Shown here in pieces: positions 8,868 to 16,464 of a stretch of 32,476 nt of DNA. Source of the DNA: Clostridia bacterium (GTDB lineage: Bacteria; Bacillota; Clostridia; Oscillospirales; CAG-272). Numbering within the stretch: the first letter of the stretch is position 1; the number at the start of each line of letters is the position of its first letter. A model generated the notes under the pieces. The model was given only the letters and a program-made list of their open reading frames with translations, did not search any database and was not told the origin of the DNA. The DNA lies in contig JAFQKA010000044.1 in assembly GCA_017397175.1 (NCBI GenBank), positions 1-32,476 on the forward strand, in the 5' to 3' direction. Made by a program: the position numbers and the translations under genes.

Positions 8868-8880
8868 GATTTTATCACAG
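8856..8880. promoter_or_regulatory. Perfect palindrome over the promoter, candidate operator
   Basis: CTGTGATAA at 8856-8864 and its exact reverse complement TTATCACAG at 8872-8880, seven bases apart. It covers the -10 region and start site of the regulator promoter in the divergent intergenic region. The position fits a repressor operator; AraC-type proteins usually prefer direct repeats, so the binding protein is uncertain. Confidence 0.6.
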
Positions 8881-8949
8881 TAATAAGTTGCGTCATAGCT
8901 AAAATATTAACTGTTTTTTTAGAAATCTTAACCTTTTGGGGGTGAGTGC

Positions 8950-9750
8950 ATGAGACCCGAGATATTCTATCCGAAAATGGCTGAGAGCGGCGTATATGAC
9001 GGTTCGAAATTTCGTGCGTCGGGAGTGATGACGCCCGAGCGTGTAACAAGATACTTTGAGTTGGAGCTTCCGACGGTGGAAGGAGGCACGTCGTATATTG
9101 ACGGCAACGAATATCCGATCCTTTGTGACCGTCTTATAAACATCCGTCCCGATATGCGTCGGTGCAGCCTCATGCCCTATTCCTGTAAGTTCATAAAATT
9201 TGAGCTGACGGACGGTTTTCTGTACGATTACCTTTGCGGGCTCGACTGTATGATATATATGTCCGATCCACCCGAATTTCACCGACTGTTCGACAGTATA
9301 ATATCACTTCATGCCACTCCCCACAGCGGAAGTGAGCTTTTGCTTCACTCAAAGCTCCTTGAACTTATTTATCTGATGGGACGCTGTAACGGACTTTCCG
9401 GCTCGCGGGGCGGACTGAACCCTATCGTATCAAAGGTCAGCGAATATATTGACAGCCATATTCAGGAGAATCCGTCTCTTGATGAAATGGCACTTCATTT
9501 GAACGTAAATCCCATCTATATGCACAGATTGTTCTCGGCAACCATGGGGAAATCCCCACACAGATATTTGCTCGAAAAAAAGCTGGCTCTGGCAAAGCAG
9601 TTGCTTCTTTCCACCGATAAATCCTGCGCTGAAATTGCTCTCGAAACGGGATTTTCCTCCCAATCCTATTTCAATTATACATTCAGGCGCGAGGAGGGAA
9701 TGACCCCGTCGGAATTTGTCCGCAGTTGGTACGAAAACCATTCCGTATAA
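8950..9750 (+). CDS. AraC/XylS-family transcriptional regulator
   Basis: A 266-aa DNA-binding regulator. Residues about 30-105 look like the cupin-type sensing domain of AraC proteins (TRYFELELPTVEGG, MPYSCKFIKFEL), and residues about 160-257 hold the two helix-turn-helix motifs: SLDEMALHLNVNPIYMHRLF and CAEIALETGFSSQSYFNYTF, ending with the usual GMTPSEFV. The start at 8950 follows GGGGGTG at 8938-8944. It is divergent from the dehydratase operon, which it probably controls in response to a sugar or sugar acid, and it is 14 bases upstream of a dockerin-bearing esterase, which suggests that regulator and esterase are cotranscribed. Family call is firm; effector and targets are inferred. Confidence 0.92.
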   Translation: MRPEIFYPKMAESGVYDGSKFRASGVMTPERVTRYFELELPTVEGGTSYIDGNEYPILCDRLINIRPDMRRCSLMPYSCKFIKFELTDGFLYDYLCGLDCMIYMSDPPEFHRLFDSIISLHATPHSGSELLLHSKLLELIYLMGRCNGLSGSRGGLNPIVSKVSEYIDSHIQENPSLDEMALHLNVNPIYMHRLFSATMGKSPHRYLLEKKLALAKQLLLSTDKSCAEIALETGFSSQSYFNYTFRREEGMTPSEFVRSWYENHSV

Positions 9751-9764
9751 TAAAGGAGGAAAAC

Positions 9765-10694
9765 TTGAAAAAAAGATTTTTTATTATTTCTGCTCTTTTT
9801 TTGCTTTTTTGTTCCTTGATCTTGTCAACGCTTGCCGCCGCCTTCGATTCGGACCGTGTGCTGAAAGAAAGCGCCACAGTGAGCAACGATTATTTGAAAA
9901 AAACTCTTTTTGTAGGCGATTCCCGTATTCAGGGACTTGGTATTGCCTGCTCATCAACTACCCCCGCAACCTTTTTCGGGGTGCAGTCCTGCACCGCAGC
10001 GCAGATAGACACACGACAGGGAAATCTGACTGTCAACGGTGTTACGAAAAGTCTCACCATAATTGACGCCATAAAGCAGGACGGACGGCAGTTTGACCGT
10101 GTCTATATGATGTTCGGCATAAATGAGCTTGGCTCGGGCGGTGGCACTGCGGCAATAATCCGCGGGTACAGATCAGCCTTTGAAAAGGTCAGAGCGGTGC
10201 AACCCTCGGCGCAGATATGTATCATGGGTGTCATGCCGGTTTTTAATTCCTGCTCTTACGTTTCGGGTTATACGGGCGAGGTGGCAAACCCTAAAATTTT
10301 AGCTTTGAACGAAGCCTTGGTCGATCTTGCCGAGGAACTGGACGCTTATTATCTTGACACTTACCATCTTTTTGCCACGTCGGACGGTCAGCTTCTGCCC
10401 GATGCCTCAAAGGACGGCATACATCTTTACAGCTCCGCAAACCGTCAGATGATGGAGTATATTAAGACCCACGCTGTCCCACAAAAAAGCGTACAGCCTT
10501 ATTCTGCCGGCGATCTGAACGGTGACGGAAATATAAACGCTACCGACAGCGTTATTCTGTCTCAGATTTTGGCGGGGTGGGATATAACGACCGCATTTGA
10601 TGCCGCCGATTGTGACGGAGACGGAGAGATAACCGTCGCGGACAGCGTTCTTTTAGCGCAATATATTGCAGGCTGGGAAGTGACACTTGGCTGA
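9765..10694 (+). CDS. Secreted SGNH/GDSL hydrolase with C-terminal type I dockerin
   Basis: A 309-aa exported esterase-like enzyme. The start is the TTG at 9765, set by AAAGGAGGA at 9752-9760 and the signal peptide that follows at once (KKRFFIISALFLLF, then STLAAA, cleavage near residue 26). SGNH blocks: VGDSR with nucleophile S53, FGINE with N120, and DGIH with D217 and H220. Residues about 249-309 form a dockerin with two calcium-binding repeats (GDLNGDGNINATDSVILSQ and DCDGDGEITVADSVLLAQ), which would dock the enzyme to a cohesin on a cellulosome-like scaffold. No cohesin is in the window. Such enzymes often remove acetyl groups from plant polysaccharides, an inference here. It follows the AraC-type regulator by 14 bases in a probable operon and is followed by a fresh promoter. 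Confidence 0.9.
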   Translation: MKKRFFIISALFLLFCSLILSTLAAAFDSDRVLKESATVSNDYLKKTLFVGDSRIQGLGIACSSTTPATFFGVQSCTAAQIDTRQGNLTVNGVTKSLTIIDAIKQDGRQFDRVYMMFGINELGSGGGTAAIIRGYRSAFEKVRAVQPSAQICIMGVMPVFNSCSYVSGYTGEVANPKILALNEALVDLAEELDAYYLDTYHLFATSDGQLLPDASKDGIHLYSSANRQMMEYIKTHAVPQKSVQPYSAGDLNGDGNINATDSVILSQILAGWDITTAFDAADCDGDGEITVADSVLLAQYIAGWEVTLG

Positions 10695-10709
10695 AAAAAT
10701 TAAAAAGTC

Positions 10710-10737
10710 TTGAAAATAATTCTTATCGTGCTATAAT
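10710..10737 (+). promoter_or_regulatory. Promoter for the GH2 glycosidase gene
   Basis: TTGAAA at 10710-10715, a 16-base spacer and TATAAT at 10732-10737, 35 bases before the start codon of the glycosidase. The gap between genes is 78 bases and no terminator precedes it. Confidence 0.7.
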
Positions 10738-10772
10738 ATACACAGAAATCTTTCAACAGAGAGGAAAAAGAA

Positions 10773-13106
10773 ATGATAAAAATAAATTTTAACCGTGATT
10801 GGCTTTTCCACGACGGTGAGATCGAAACAATGCGCCCGCAGACCAAGGGCCCCGTTTATACCCAGGCGAAGACCGAGCGCTTCAGAACAGGCCCCGCTTC
10901 GGTGGCGTTCAATGACCGTCCCGAGGACTGGGGAAACCATTCGGATGAGCTGAATCATCACAGATTCATAAACGTCTCGCTTCCTCACGACTATATCGTG
11001 ACCCAGGAGATGAGTGCGGATAATAATAACGCTACAGGTCTTTTTGATTACCACCCCGCGTGGTACAGAAAGCATTTCAAGGCAGAGCAGGGGTTTGCCC
11101 GCTACGTTCTTTATTTTGAGGGGGCGACAGCAAATACCGAGGTGTATCTCAACGGCGTTCTTCTCTGCGTAAATCGTGGCGGATACGCGCCCTTTGAGGT
11201 CGATCTCAGTGACTTTTTGCGTTTTGAAGAAGATAATGTGCTTGCCGTTCATACGATCCCCCAGACCAATTCCGACGGCTGGTGGTACGAGGGCGCGGGA
11301 ATCTTCAGAAACGTCTGGCTTGAGATGTCCCGGGAGCTTGCCGTGGATCGTTACGGTGTATATATAGCTCCCTCGAACACGGCAGGGACAAAGGACTGGG
11401 ATGTTCCCTGTGAAGTGACTGTTCGCAATAACGGATATGAAGCAAAGAAAGCCGATGTAAGAGTCGAGCTTCTGAACTCCATGGGCAAGACCGTTGCGGA
11501 AATGTCGGGCGAGTGCGAGATACTGCCTCGTGACAAATCCGTTGTGAACCTTTCCGCGCAGGTAAAGGAGCCTGAGCTTTGGAATCCTAACCACCCCAAT
11601 CTCTATACGGCAAAAACCACCGTTTCATGGGAAGACAAATCCGACACGGCCGAGACTGTTTTCGGCTTCAGAACTCTCAACTATACCCCCGATAGGGGAC
11701 TTCTTATGAACGGATTTCCCGTGTACGTCAACGGCGTTTGCGGACACGGTGATTTCGGACTTACGGGTAAGGCTGTTCCCGATAACATTATCCGCCATAA
11801 GGTGCGCCTGATCAAGGAAATGGGCGCAAATGCCTACCGTTGCTCTCATTATCCTCAGTCCGAGGAGATGATGGACGAGTTTGACCGCCGCGGTATTATG
11901 GTAATGGACGAAACACGCTGGTTCAGCAGTGCCGAGGAGGAAATGGAGCAGCTTCGCACGCTGATCAAGCGTGATCGTAACCATCCTTGCGTTATTATGT
12001 GGTCGGTGGGTAACGAGGAGACTCTGTTCGTAAAGCCCGAGGGCACGAGAATATTCCGCTCTATGAAGGCGGAGGTCAAAAAGCTTGACCGCACCCGTCC
12101 CGTAATGGCGGCAAACAGCGTGAAGCCTGAAACCAGCACGGTGTTTGAGGATTGCGATATTATCGGAATCAACTATAATCTTCATATTTACGACACCGTC
12201 CGTGAGCAGTATCCCGACAAGGCATTCGTTTCAACCGAATGCTGCGCCACGGGAACGACGCGTGGCTGGTATTACCCCGAAAGTGCAGAAAACGGCTACT
12301 TACCGGCCTACGACCGTGATACCAACAGCTGGTTCCGCGGACGTGAATATACATGGAAGGCACTTACCTCAAGACCTTACGTCATCGGCGGTTTCCAGTG
12401 GATAGCCTTTGAGCACAGAGGCGAGACCGTATGGCCGAGGATCTGCTCTCAGTCGGGAGCTATCGACCTGTTCCTGCAGAAAAAGGACGCTTTCTATCAG
12501 AATCAGTCCTTCTGGAGCCGTGATCCGATGGTGCATATCCTGCCTCATTGGAATCTCAGTGGCAGAGATGGTGAAAAGATCCCCGTTTGGGTATATTCGA
12601 ACTGCACCGACGTTGAGCTTTTTGTCAACGGTGAAAGCTATGGCAAAAAATCCCTCAATTCCTTCGATCATGCCGAATGGGAGGTTGAATATCACCCCGG
12701 TAAGCTTGAGGTCGTAGGATATATCTGTGCCGAGAGAGTGGCTTACGACGTTCTTGAGACAACGGGCAAGCCTGTGGCGCTCAAACTTCGCGCCGACAAT
12801 ATGCCTGATGTCCACGCCGGCAAGGGCGATATAGCGCTCTTTACCTGCTATTGCGTTGACGGCGAGGGAAGAGAGGTTCCCGACGCGGCTCCGTTCGTTC
12901 GCTTTAACTGTAATAATATTGGTAAGATCATAGGCACAGGATCGGATGTGTCCGACCGAACCCCTGTAAATCTGCCTGCAAGACAGATGCGCGCGGGTGC
13001 AATCACCGTTGCCGTTCAGGTCGGTGATAACGAGGGCAATCTTGTGCTTTATGCAAATGCGGACGGTCTTGACGGCGGCAGAATAGAGATCGAGATCACA
13101 AAATAA
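10773..13106 (+). CDS. Glycoside hydrolase family 2 enzyme (beta-galactosidase-like)
   Basis: A 777-aa GH2 glycosidase without a signal peptide, so cytoplasmic and acting on imported oligosaccharides. Domains in order: N-terminal jelly-roll sugar-binding domain (about 1-180; FNRDWLFHDG, VSLPHDYI, FEGATANTEVYLNG), immunoglobulin-like domain (about 190-295), the TIM barrel (about 300-560), and C-terminal beta domains (about 590-777) that resemble the DUF4982 and GH2 C5 types. The acid/base is E415 in WSVGNEE and the nucleophile is E489 in VSTECC. The architecture matches bacterial beta-galactosidases of the shorter kind, but beta-glucuronidase or beta-mannosidase activity is not excluded. The start at 10773 has AGAGAGG upstream. 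It is a single-gene unit with its own promoter and terminator, next to the sugar-acid genes, which hints at shared use of plant or host glycans. Confidence 0.9.
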   Translation: MIKINFNRDWLFHDGEIETMRPQTKGPVYTQAKTERFRTGPASVAFNDRPEDWGNHSDELNHHRFINVSLPHDYIVTQEMSADNNNATGLFDYHPAWYRKHFKAEQGFARYVLYFEGATANTEVYLNGVLLCVNRGGYAPFEVDLSDFLRFEEDNVLAVHTIPQTNSDGWWYEGAGIFRNVWLEMSRELAVDRYGVYIAPSNTAGTKDWDVPCEVTVRNNGYEAKKADVRVELLNSMGKTVAEMSGECEILPRDKSVVNLSAQVKEPELWNPNHPNLYTAKTTVSWEDKSDTAETVFGFRTLNYTPDRGLLMNGFPVYVNGVCGHGDFGLTGKAVPDNIIRHKVRLIKEMGANAYRCSHYPQSEEMMDEFDRRGIMVMDETRWFSSAEEEMEQLRTLIKRDRNHPCVIMWSVGNEETLFVKPEGTRIFRSMKAEVKKLDRTRPVMAANSVKPETSTVFEDCDIIGINYNLHIYDTVREQYPDKAFVSTECCATGTTRGWYYPESAENGYLPAYDRDTNSWFRGREYTWKALTSRPYVIGGFQWIAFEHRGETVWPRICSQSGAIDLFLQKKDAFYQNQSFWSRDPMVHILPHWNLSGRDGEKIPVWVYSNCTDVELFVNGESYGKKSLNSFDHAEWEVEYHPGKLEVVGYICAERVAYDVLETTGKPVALKLRADNMPDVHAGKGDIALFTCYCVDGEGREVPDAAPFVRFNCNNIGKIIGTGSDVSDRTPVNLPARQMRAGAITVAVQVGDNEGNLVLYANADGLDGGRIEIEITK

Positions 13107-13141
13107 AAAGAACGGAATCCTTTAAAGGATTCCGTTCTTTT
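13106..13141. terminator. Bidirectional terminator between convergent GH2 and ThrE genes
   Basis: A perfect 15-bp inverted repeat (13106-13120 with 13127-13141, core GAACGGAATCC / GGATTCCGTTC) around TTTAAA, with A and T runs on both sides. It terminates both converging transcripts; the last codons and stop of the ThrE gene lie inside the right arm. Confidence 0.9.
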
Positions 13142-14333
13142 TGTTTTTGAAATGTAAAAATGCATCGTACACGGCGGACACAAACATAATTCCCGTGGCT
13201 ATTGCCATAGAATAGATCAACGTGGTTATTCCTTGAGATGCGAACTTGTCCCAATTTGCCTTTGTTGCATACTGCATGGTCACGTAAAGGGATTTTCCGG
13301 GAACAAGCGGAAGAATTGCGATCACAATAAACAGGGTAGTCGGGCAACGAAGAACTCTCGCCAGTATTTCGGCAGAAAGAGTTATAAGCGCGGCGGCAAC
13401 AAAATATCCGAGGATCTCTGAATTAAACAATTCGATGCAAAGAAGGACCGCACCCCATCCGCCAAGGCCGCACAGCGCGCCGATGACGGCGTTTTTGATC
13501 CTTGCGTTGAATACGAAAGCAAGTCCAAGTGAACCGAGAAAGGCGGTAATGAGCTGAGCGATCACATGAGCCGAGCCGGTCGTATCAGACATGACGTCAA
13601 AGGCTGCAAATCCGCAAGCGACCGCCATGCTGACGATGAGCGATTCAATAAAACGAAGCAGACCCGTGATCGTATCGCCTGCCAGCATATCTCTGATAGA
13701 ATTTGTCAGAACCATTCCGGGAATAAAAAGCATTATGCTTCCGATACAAATATAAAATTGTGAAACTTCAAGTCCTGCCATTCCCGGGAAAATACTGAGA
13801 AGACCGCCGATAACACTACATATAATTATTGAAAAGTGATTTCCCAGAGAAAGCGTGTCACAGCCGCTTTTGAGCAGACAAAGCGCAATTCCCATAAAAG
13901 CGGAAATGAATCCGTCCGGGGCACTGCCTCCGAAGAAGATGGAGAAGGAGGAGGATACCAACGCCCAGCAAAGGACCTTTATGGGCAGAGAGCGCCGAAC
14001 GTGCTTTACCTCTGAGAGCATTTTAGCAATTTCCTCGGCAGAAACAGGCTTTTCGCAGATGGAACGTGAGAGGGAATTGAGCGCGTTGAATTCACTTAAA
14101 TTGTGTGAATAGCCCGTAATTCTCTTTGTTTGGGTAATCGGCTCGCCGTCATCAAATCGCGCAGTGACCACAATGCTTGAGGTAATGACGAAAACGTCTG
14201 CGGATGATGCGCCGTAAGCCTTGCAAAGACGTGTTATGGTGGTCTCAACCCTTTTTGCCTCGCCGCCTGCGGTCAACAGACGGCCGCCGATCTCGAGTAT
14301 TTGCTCAAGAATCTTTTGATTCAATTTAATCAT
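13122..14333 (-). CDS. Threonine/serine exporter family protein (ThrE type)
   Basis: A 403-aa integral membrane protein with the ThrE arrangement: a cytoplasmic N-terminal part with the family's conserved start (ILEIGGRLLTAGGEAKRVE, about residues 11-30, then VFVITSSIVVTARFDDG) followed by about ten hydrophobic segments, the second half (from about 260) matching the ThrE_2 domain (AFLGSLGLAFVFNARIKNAVIGALCGLGGW, LFIVIAILPLVPGKSLY; read in part). Both domains are fused in one chain. The family exports threonine and serine in actinobacteria; the substrate here is unknown. The start at 14333 has GGAG nine bases upstream. It follows a C39-like lipoprotein gene on the same strand, with a possible terminator in the 55-base gap, and ends inside a shared terminator. 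Confidence 0.85.
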   Translation of the reverse strand: MIKLNQKILEQILEIGGRLLTAGGEAKRVETTITRLCKAYGASSADVFVITSSIVVTARFDDGEPITQTKRITGYSHNLSEFNALNSLSRSICEKPVSAEEIAKMLSEVKHVRRSLPIKVLCWALVSSSFSIFFGGSAPDGFISAFMGIALCLLKSGCDTLSLGNHFSIIICSVIGGLLSIFPGMAGLEVSQFYICIGSIMLFIPGMVLTNSIRDMLAGDTITGLLRFIESLIVSMAVACGFAAFDVMSDTTGSAHVIAQLITAFLGSLGLAFVFNARIKNAVIGALCGLGGWGAVLLCIELFNSEILGYFVAAALITLSAEILARVLRCPTTLFIVIAILPLVPGKSLYVTMQYATKANWDKFASQGITTLIYSMAIATGIMFVSAVYDAFLHFKNKKNGIL

Positions 14334-14354
14334 TTGTTTTCTCCGATCTTTTTG

Positions 14355-14394
14355 GAAAAAATTAAGACAGATCCCGTAAGTTTCTATCTTAATT
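14355..14394 (-). terminator. Candidate AU-rich terminator between the C39-like gene and ThrE
   Basis: On the minus strand a 12-base arm AATTAAGATAGA (14394-14383) pairs with TCTGTCTTAATT (14371-14360) with one G-U pair, loop of 11 bases, followed by a T run. It overlaps the stop codon of the lipoprotein gene. The stem is AU-rich, so termination may be partial; no promoter is seen between it and ThrE. Confidence 0.5.
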
Positions 14395-15630
14395 CGGTAC
14401 ACTTTTGCGGAGGATCACGGCCTGAGATTCCATCTGACGCCACCTTTGCTCAAAAAGTTCCATGTCCACCGTGACAGGATTCTTTTTCAGAGGATCGCAA
14501 ATGTAGATCTCTTGCTTTTCCATATCGTAGCCCGTGACCACAACACAGTGAAGAGGATATTTCCAGTAAAGCTTTTCGCCGTCAATATTCCAGGGACTTT
14601 TTACATATGTGTCGGCAAATTCCATGGTTATCCAGGTGACGGCGCTGTGTCCCTGAGAGAGCTGATAATATAGCTCTTTGACGTCGTAGCCTGTCAGGTC
14701 GTAGGCACGGTAATCCGATTCAAATTCATAAAGATAATCGTTTGCGGTTTTAACGATAACGGGAGCGTAGCAGCCGTAGGCACGGCCGCCGTTGCGCGGA
14801 TTTCCCACGTTCGCTTCGTAAAAGCTGGTCTTGCCCACCTCGCCCTGGGGCAGGAAATTGTCTGCCAGATATGTGTGCGAGACCCGCTGTCCCACGGAGT
14901 TGAGCAGGATAGCCAGAGAGGTTACCTCACAGCCCTCGGGAAGCTCGGGTTTTTGCAAAATGACCGTTGCCTCGTTTTGCACGGAGGTTTTGAGATTTGC
15001 GTATTTTTCTCCTAACGGAATTTTTGCCTTGAGTGTAATGCCGTCAAAATCTCTGTTGGAGATAACGCCGTCAAAATCCCACTTTACGTCAACGTCGATC
15101 ACCATGTCCTCACCGTATCCGCAGGGGACGTGAGTAAAGACGGTGCAGATAAAATTCCGTGTAAATTCGGAGCTTCTGTAGTCGTACTTGTGAGAAGAAA
15201 AATTAACCGTTTTACCGGCTACGGTAAAGGAGCCGGGAAAACTGCCTGCCACTATGTATTTATGCCCGATGGAAAGATGAGCGGCTATGCGGACCGAATC
15301 CGAACCTTCCTCGCGGGTGGCAACGTAGTCGACGTAAAGATTGAGCGGGGTTCCCGTTGAGCTTTGAAGCCGGCCTGTCAGCTCAAAAGCGCAGGGCCTT
15401 TTGTCGGGGGTCTCAACAAGACCGTATTCCTCGTCGGGGATGGGGGAGTATTCACCGGGAATCACCGAAAGCTCTTTTTGCTCAGGTGGGATCGGCTCGG
15501 TCTCGGGGGTGGTTGTCTGCGGCTCGGTTTCGATTTGCGTATCGGCCGAAGCGGGGGTTTCGGGCTTGGCGCAGGACACCAGTAGTGCCAACAATAAAAG
15601 GAGACATATGAAAAATCTCTTTTTGTTCAT
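14389..15630 (-). CDS. Lipoprotein with C39-like cysteine peptidase domain
   Basis: A 413-aa lipoprotein on the outer face of the membrane. The signal peptide ends in the lipobox LVSC with Cys19 as the acylated residue, followed by a Pro/Thr/Glu-rich linker (about 20-70). Residues about 75-205 form a beta-rich region that I do not recognise. The C-terminal part (about 220-405) looks like the Peptidase_C39_2 family: likely nucleophile near C233 in PEGCEVTSLAILL, His near 360 in YPLHCVVVTGYD, and Asp near 378 in YICDPLKK. This family includes surface cysteine peptidases of Firmicutes with little known about substrates. The start at 15630 has AAGGAGA upstream. It heads a short minus-strand unit followed by the ThrE-type exporter. 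A processing or signalling role is possible but not shown by sequence. Confidence 0.83.
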   Translation of the reverse strand: MNKKRFFICLLLLLALLVSCAKPETPASADTQIETEPQTTTPETEPIPPEQKELSVIPGEYSPIPDEEYGLVETPDKRPCAFELTGRLQSSTGTPLNLYVDYVATREEGSDSVRIAAHLSIGHKYIVAGSFPGSFTVAGKTVNFSSHKYDYRSSEFTRNFICTVFTHVPCGYGEDMVIDVDVKWDFDGVISNRDFDGITLKAKIPLGEKYANLKTSVQNEATVILQKPELPEGCEVTSLAILLNSVGQRVSHTYLADNFLPQGEVGKTSFYEANVGNPRNGGRAYGCYAPVIVKTANDYLYEFESDYRAYDLTGYDVKELYYQLSQGHSAVTWITMEFADTYVKSPWNIDGEKLYWKYPLHCVVVTGYDMEKQEIYICDPLKKNPVTVDMELFEQRWRQMESQAVILRKSVPN

Positions 15631-15649
15631 TATTGTCTCCTTTCAAAAA

Positions 15650-15685
15650 ATAAGTGGGTCGGAAATTACGTTCCGACCCACTTAT
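15650..15685 (-). terminator. Strong hairpin and terminator between the MBL-fold gene and the C39-like gene
   Basis: A perfect 15-bp inverted repeat (15650-15664 with 15671-15685, core AAGTGGGTCGGAA) with a six-base loop, followed on the minus strand by TTTTTT and then the ribosome binding site of the C39-like gene. It should terminate the upstream phosphatase/MBL transcript, or act in the leader of the C39-like mRNA. Confidence 0.82.
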
Positions 15686-15712
15686 GGTATCATATTTCGG
15701 GGATTTTGTCAA
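15684..15712 (-). promoter_or_regulatory. Candidate promoter for the C39-like lipoprotein gene
   Basis: Read on the minus strand, TTGACA (15712-15707) contains the TGA stop of the upstream MBL-fold gene; 17 bases later is TACCAT (15689-15684), a four-of-six -10 match that touches the edge of the hairpin. The expected start site falls inside the hairpin, so the call is tentative. Confidence 0.45.
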
Positions 15713-16464
15713 TATATATTATCTATTATCGAAGAAATGAGAGTGGCGCCGATAGGTGGAAGCAAGGGGCTTGCGGCATTGTAAAGGCGAGCCGTCTCGT
15801 CAAAACCGAGATCGGCGTGCTCCTCCGCAAAATTCCGCACGCACGCCACCGCTTTTTCACATTGATCCAGATATTCGTTGACCTCTTTTTGCCCGTTTGC
15901 CACAGAGCCGCATGGCACGTATTCGTGGGAGGCTATTATGTGCTCCAATCTCATGTTGCGAACTCTTTCAAGCGTCTTTAAATATTCTCCGCAGTCCGAA
16001 AACGCGGTGCCATATCGCCCGACACCGAAGAGCTGCAGACAGTCAAAGGAGAGCAGGGTAGACGTCTTTTCGTCAAGCACCGCAAGACAGTCGTCCGTAT
16101 GACCTTTGAGGTTCAACACACGAAAACGGTTTGAAAGAAGACCTCCGTCGGACAAGTGAATCGTCTCGCCGTCAAAATATTTGTTCCTTGCGAAAAGCCC
16201 TGCCTTAGCCTTCGGGAAAGCCTTCAAAAGCGTCTGCATGCCACCACTGTGGTCTGAATGAAGATGCGAGCATATCATCATTTGAGGTACAAATCCCGCC
16301 GCATCAAGCGCGGGAATAATTATTTGATTTACGTCCCGTTCGTTGCATCCGCTATCAAGCAAAATGCATTTATTATCCTCGACAAGGGCGAAAACCGAGG
16401 TGAAAATATTCTCAAACGGAACTTTCAGACGGTAAATCCCGTCTGTCAGCAGCTCAAATCTCAT
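15709..16464 (-). CDS. Metallo-beta-lactamase-fold hydrolase (glyoxalase II-like)
   Basis: A 251-aa cytoplasmic MBL-fold enzyme. The H-x-H-x-D-H motif is in CSHLHSDHSGG, preceded by ILLDSGC; further likely ligands are the His in LKGHTDD, the Asp in LSFDCLQLFG and the His in IIASHEYVPCG, a complete set for a two-metal site. It resembles general hydroxyacylglutathione hydrolase-like proteins, a group with many unassigned members. The start codon overlaps the stop of the upstream histidine phosphatase by one base (TAATG), so the two are translationally coupled. A hairpin terminator follows. The substrate cannot be inferred. Confidence 0.87.
   Translation of the reverse strand: MRFELLTDGIYRLKVPFENIFTSVFALVEDNKCILLDSGCNERDVNQIIIPALDAAGFVPQMMICSHLHSDHSGGMQTLLKAFPKAKAGLFARNKYFDGETIHLSDGGLLSNRFRVLNLKGHTDDCLAVLDEKTSTLLSFDCLQLFGVGRYGTAFSDCGEYLKTLERVRNMRLEHIIASHEYVPCGSVANGQKEVNEYLDQCEKAVACVRNFAEEHADLGFDETARLYNAASPLLPPIGATLISSIIDNIY

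Noticed and set aside
8856..8880. CRP/cAMP receptor site, because TGTGA and TCACA are present
   Set aside because: The half-sites are 13 bases apart instead of 6, and cAMP-CRP control is not expected in Clostridia.
9726..9764. ATG at 9726 as the start of the dockerin esterase
   Set aside because: It lies inside the regulator gene; the TTG at 9765 has the AAAGGAGGA site and begins a proper signal peptide.
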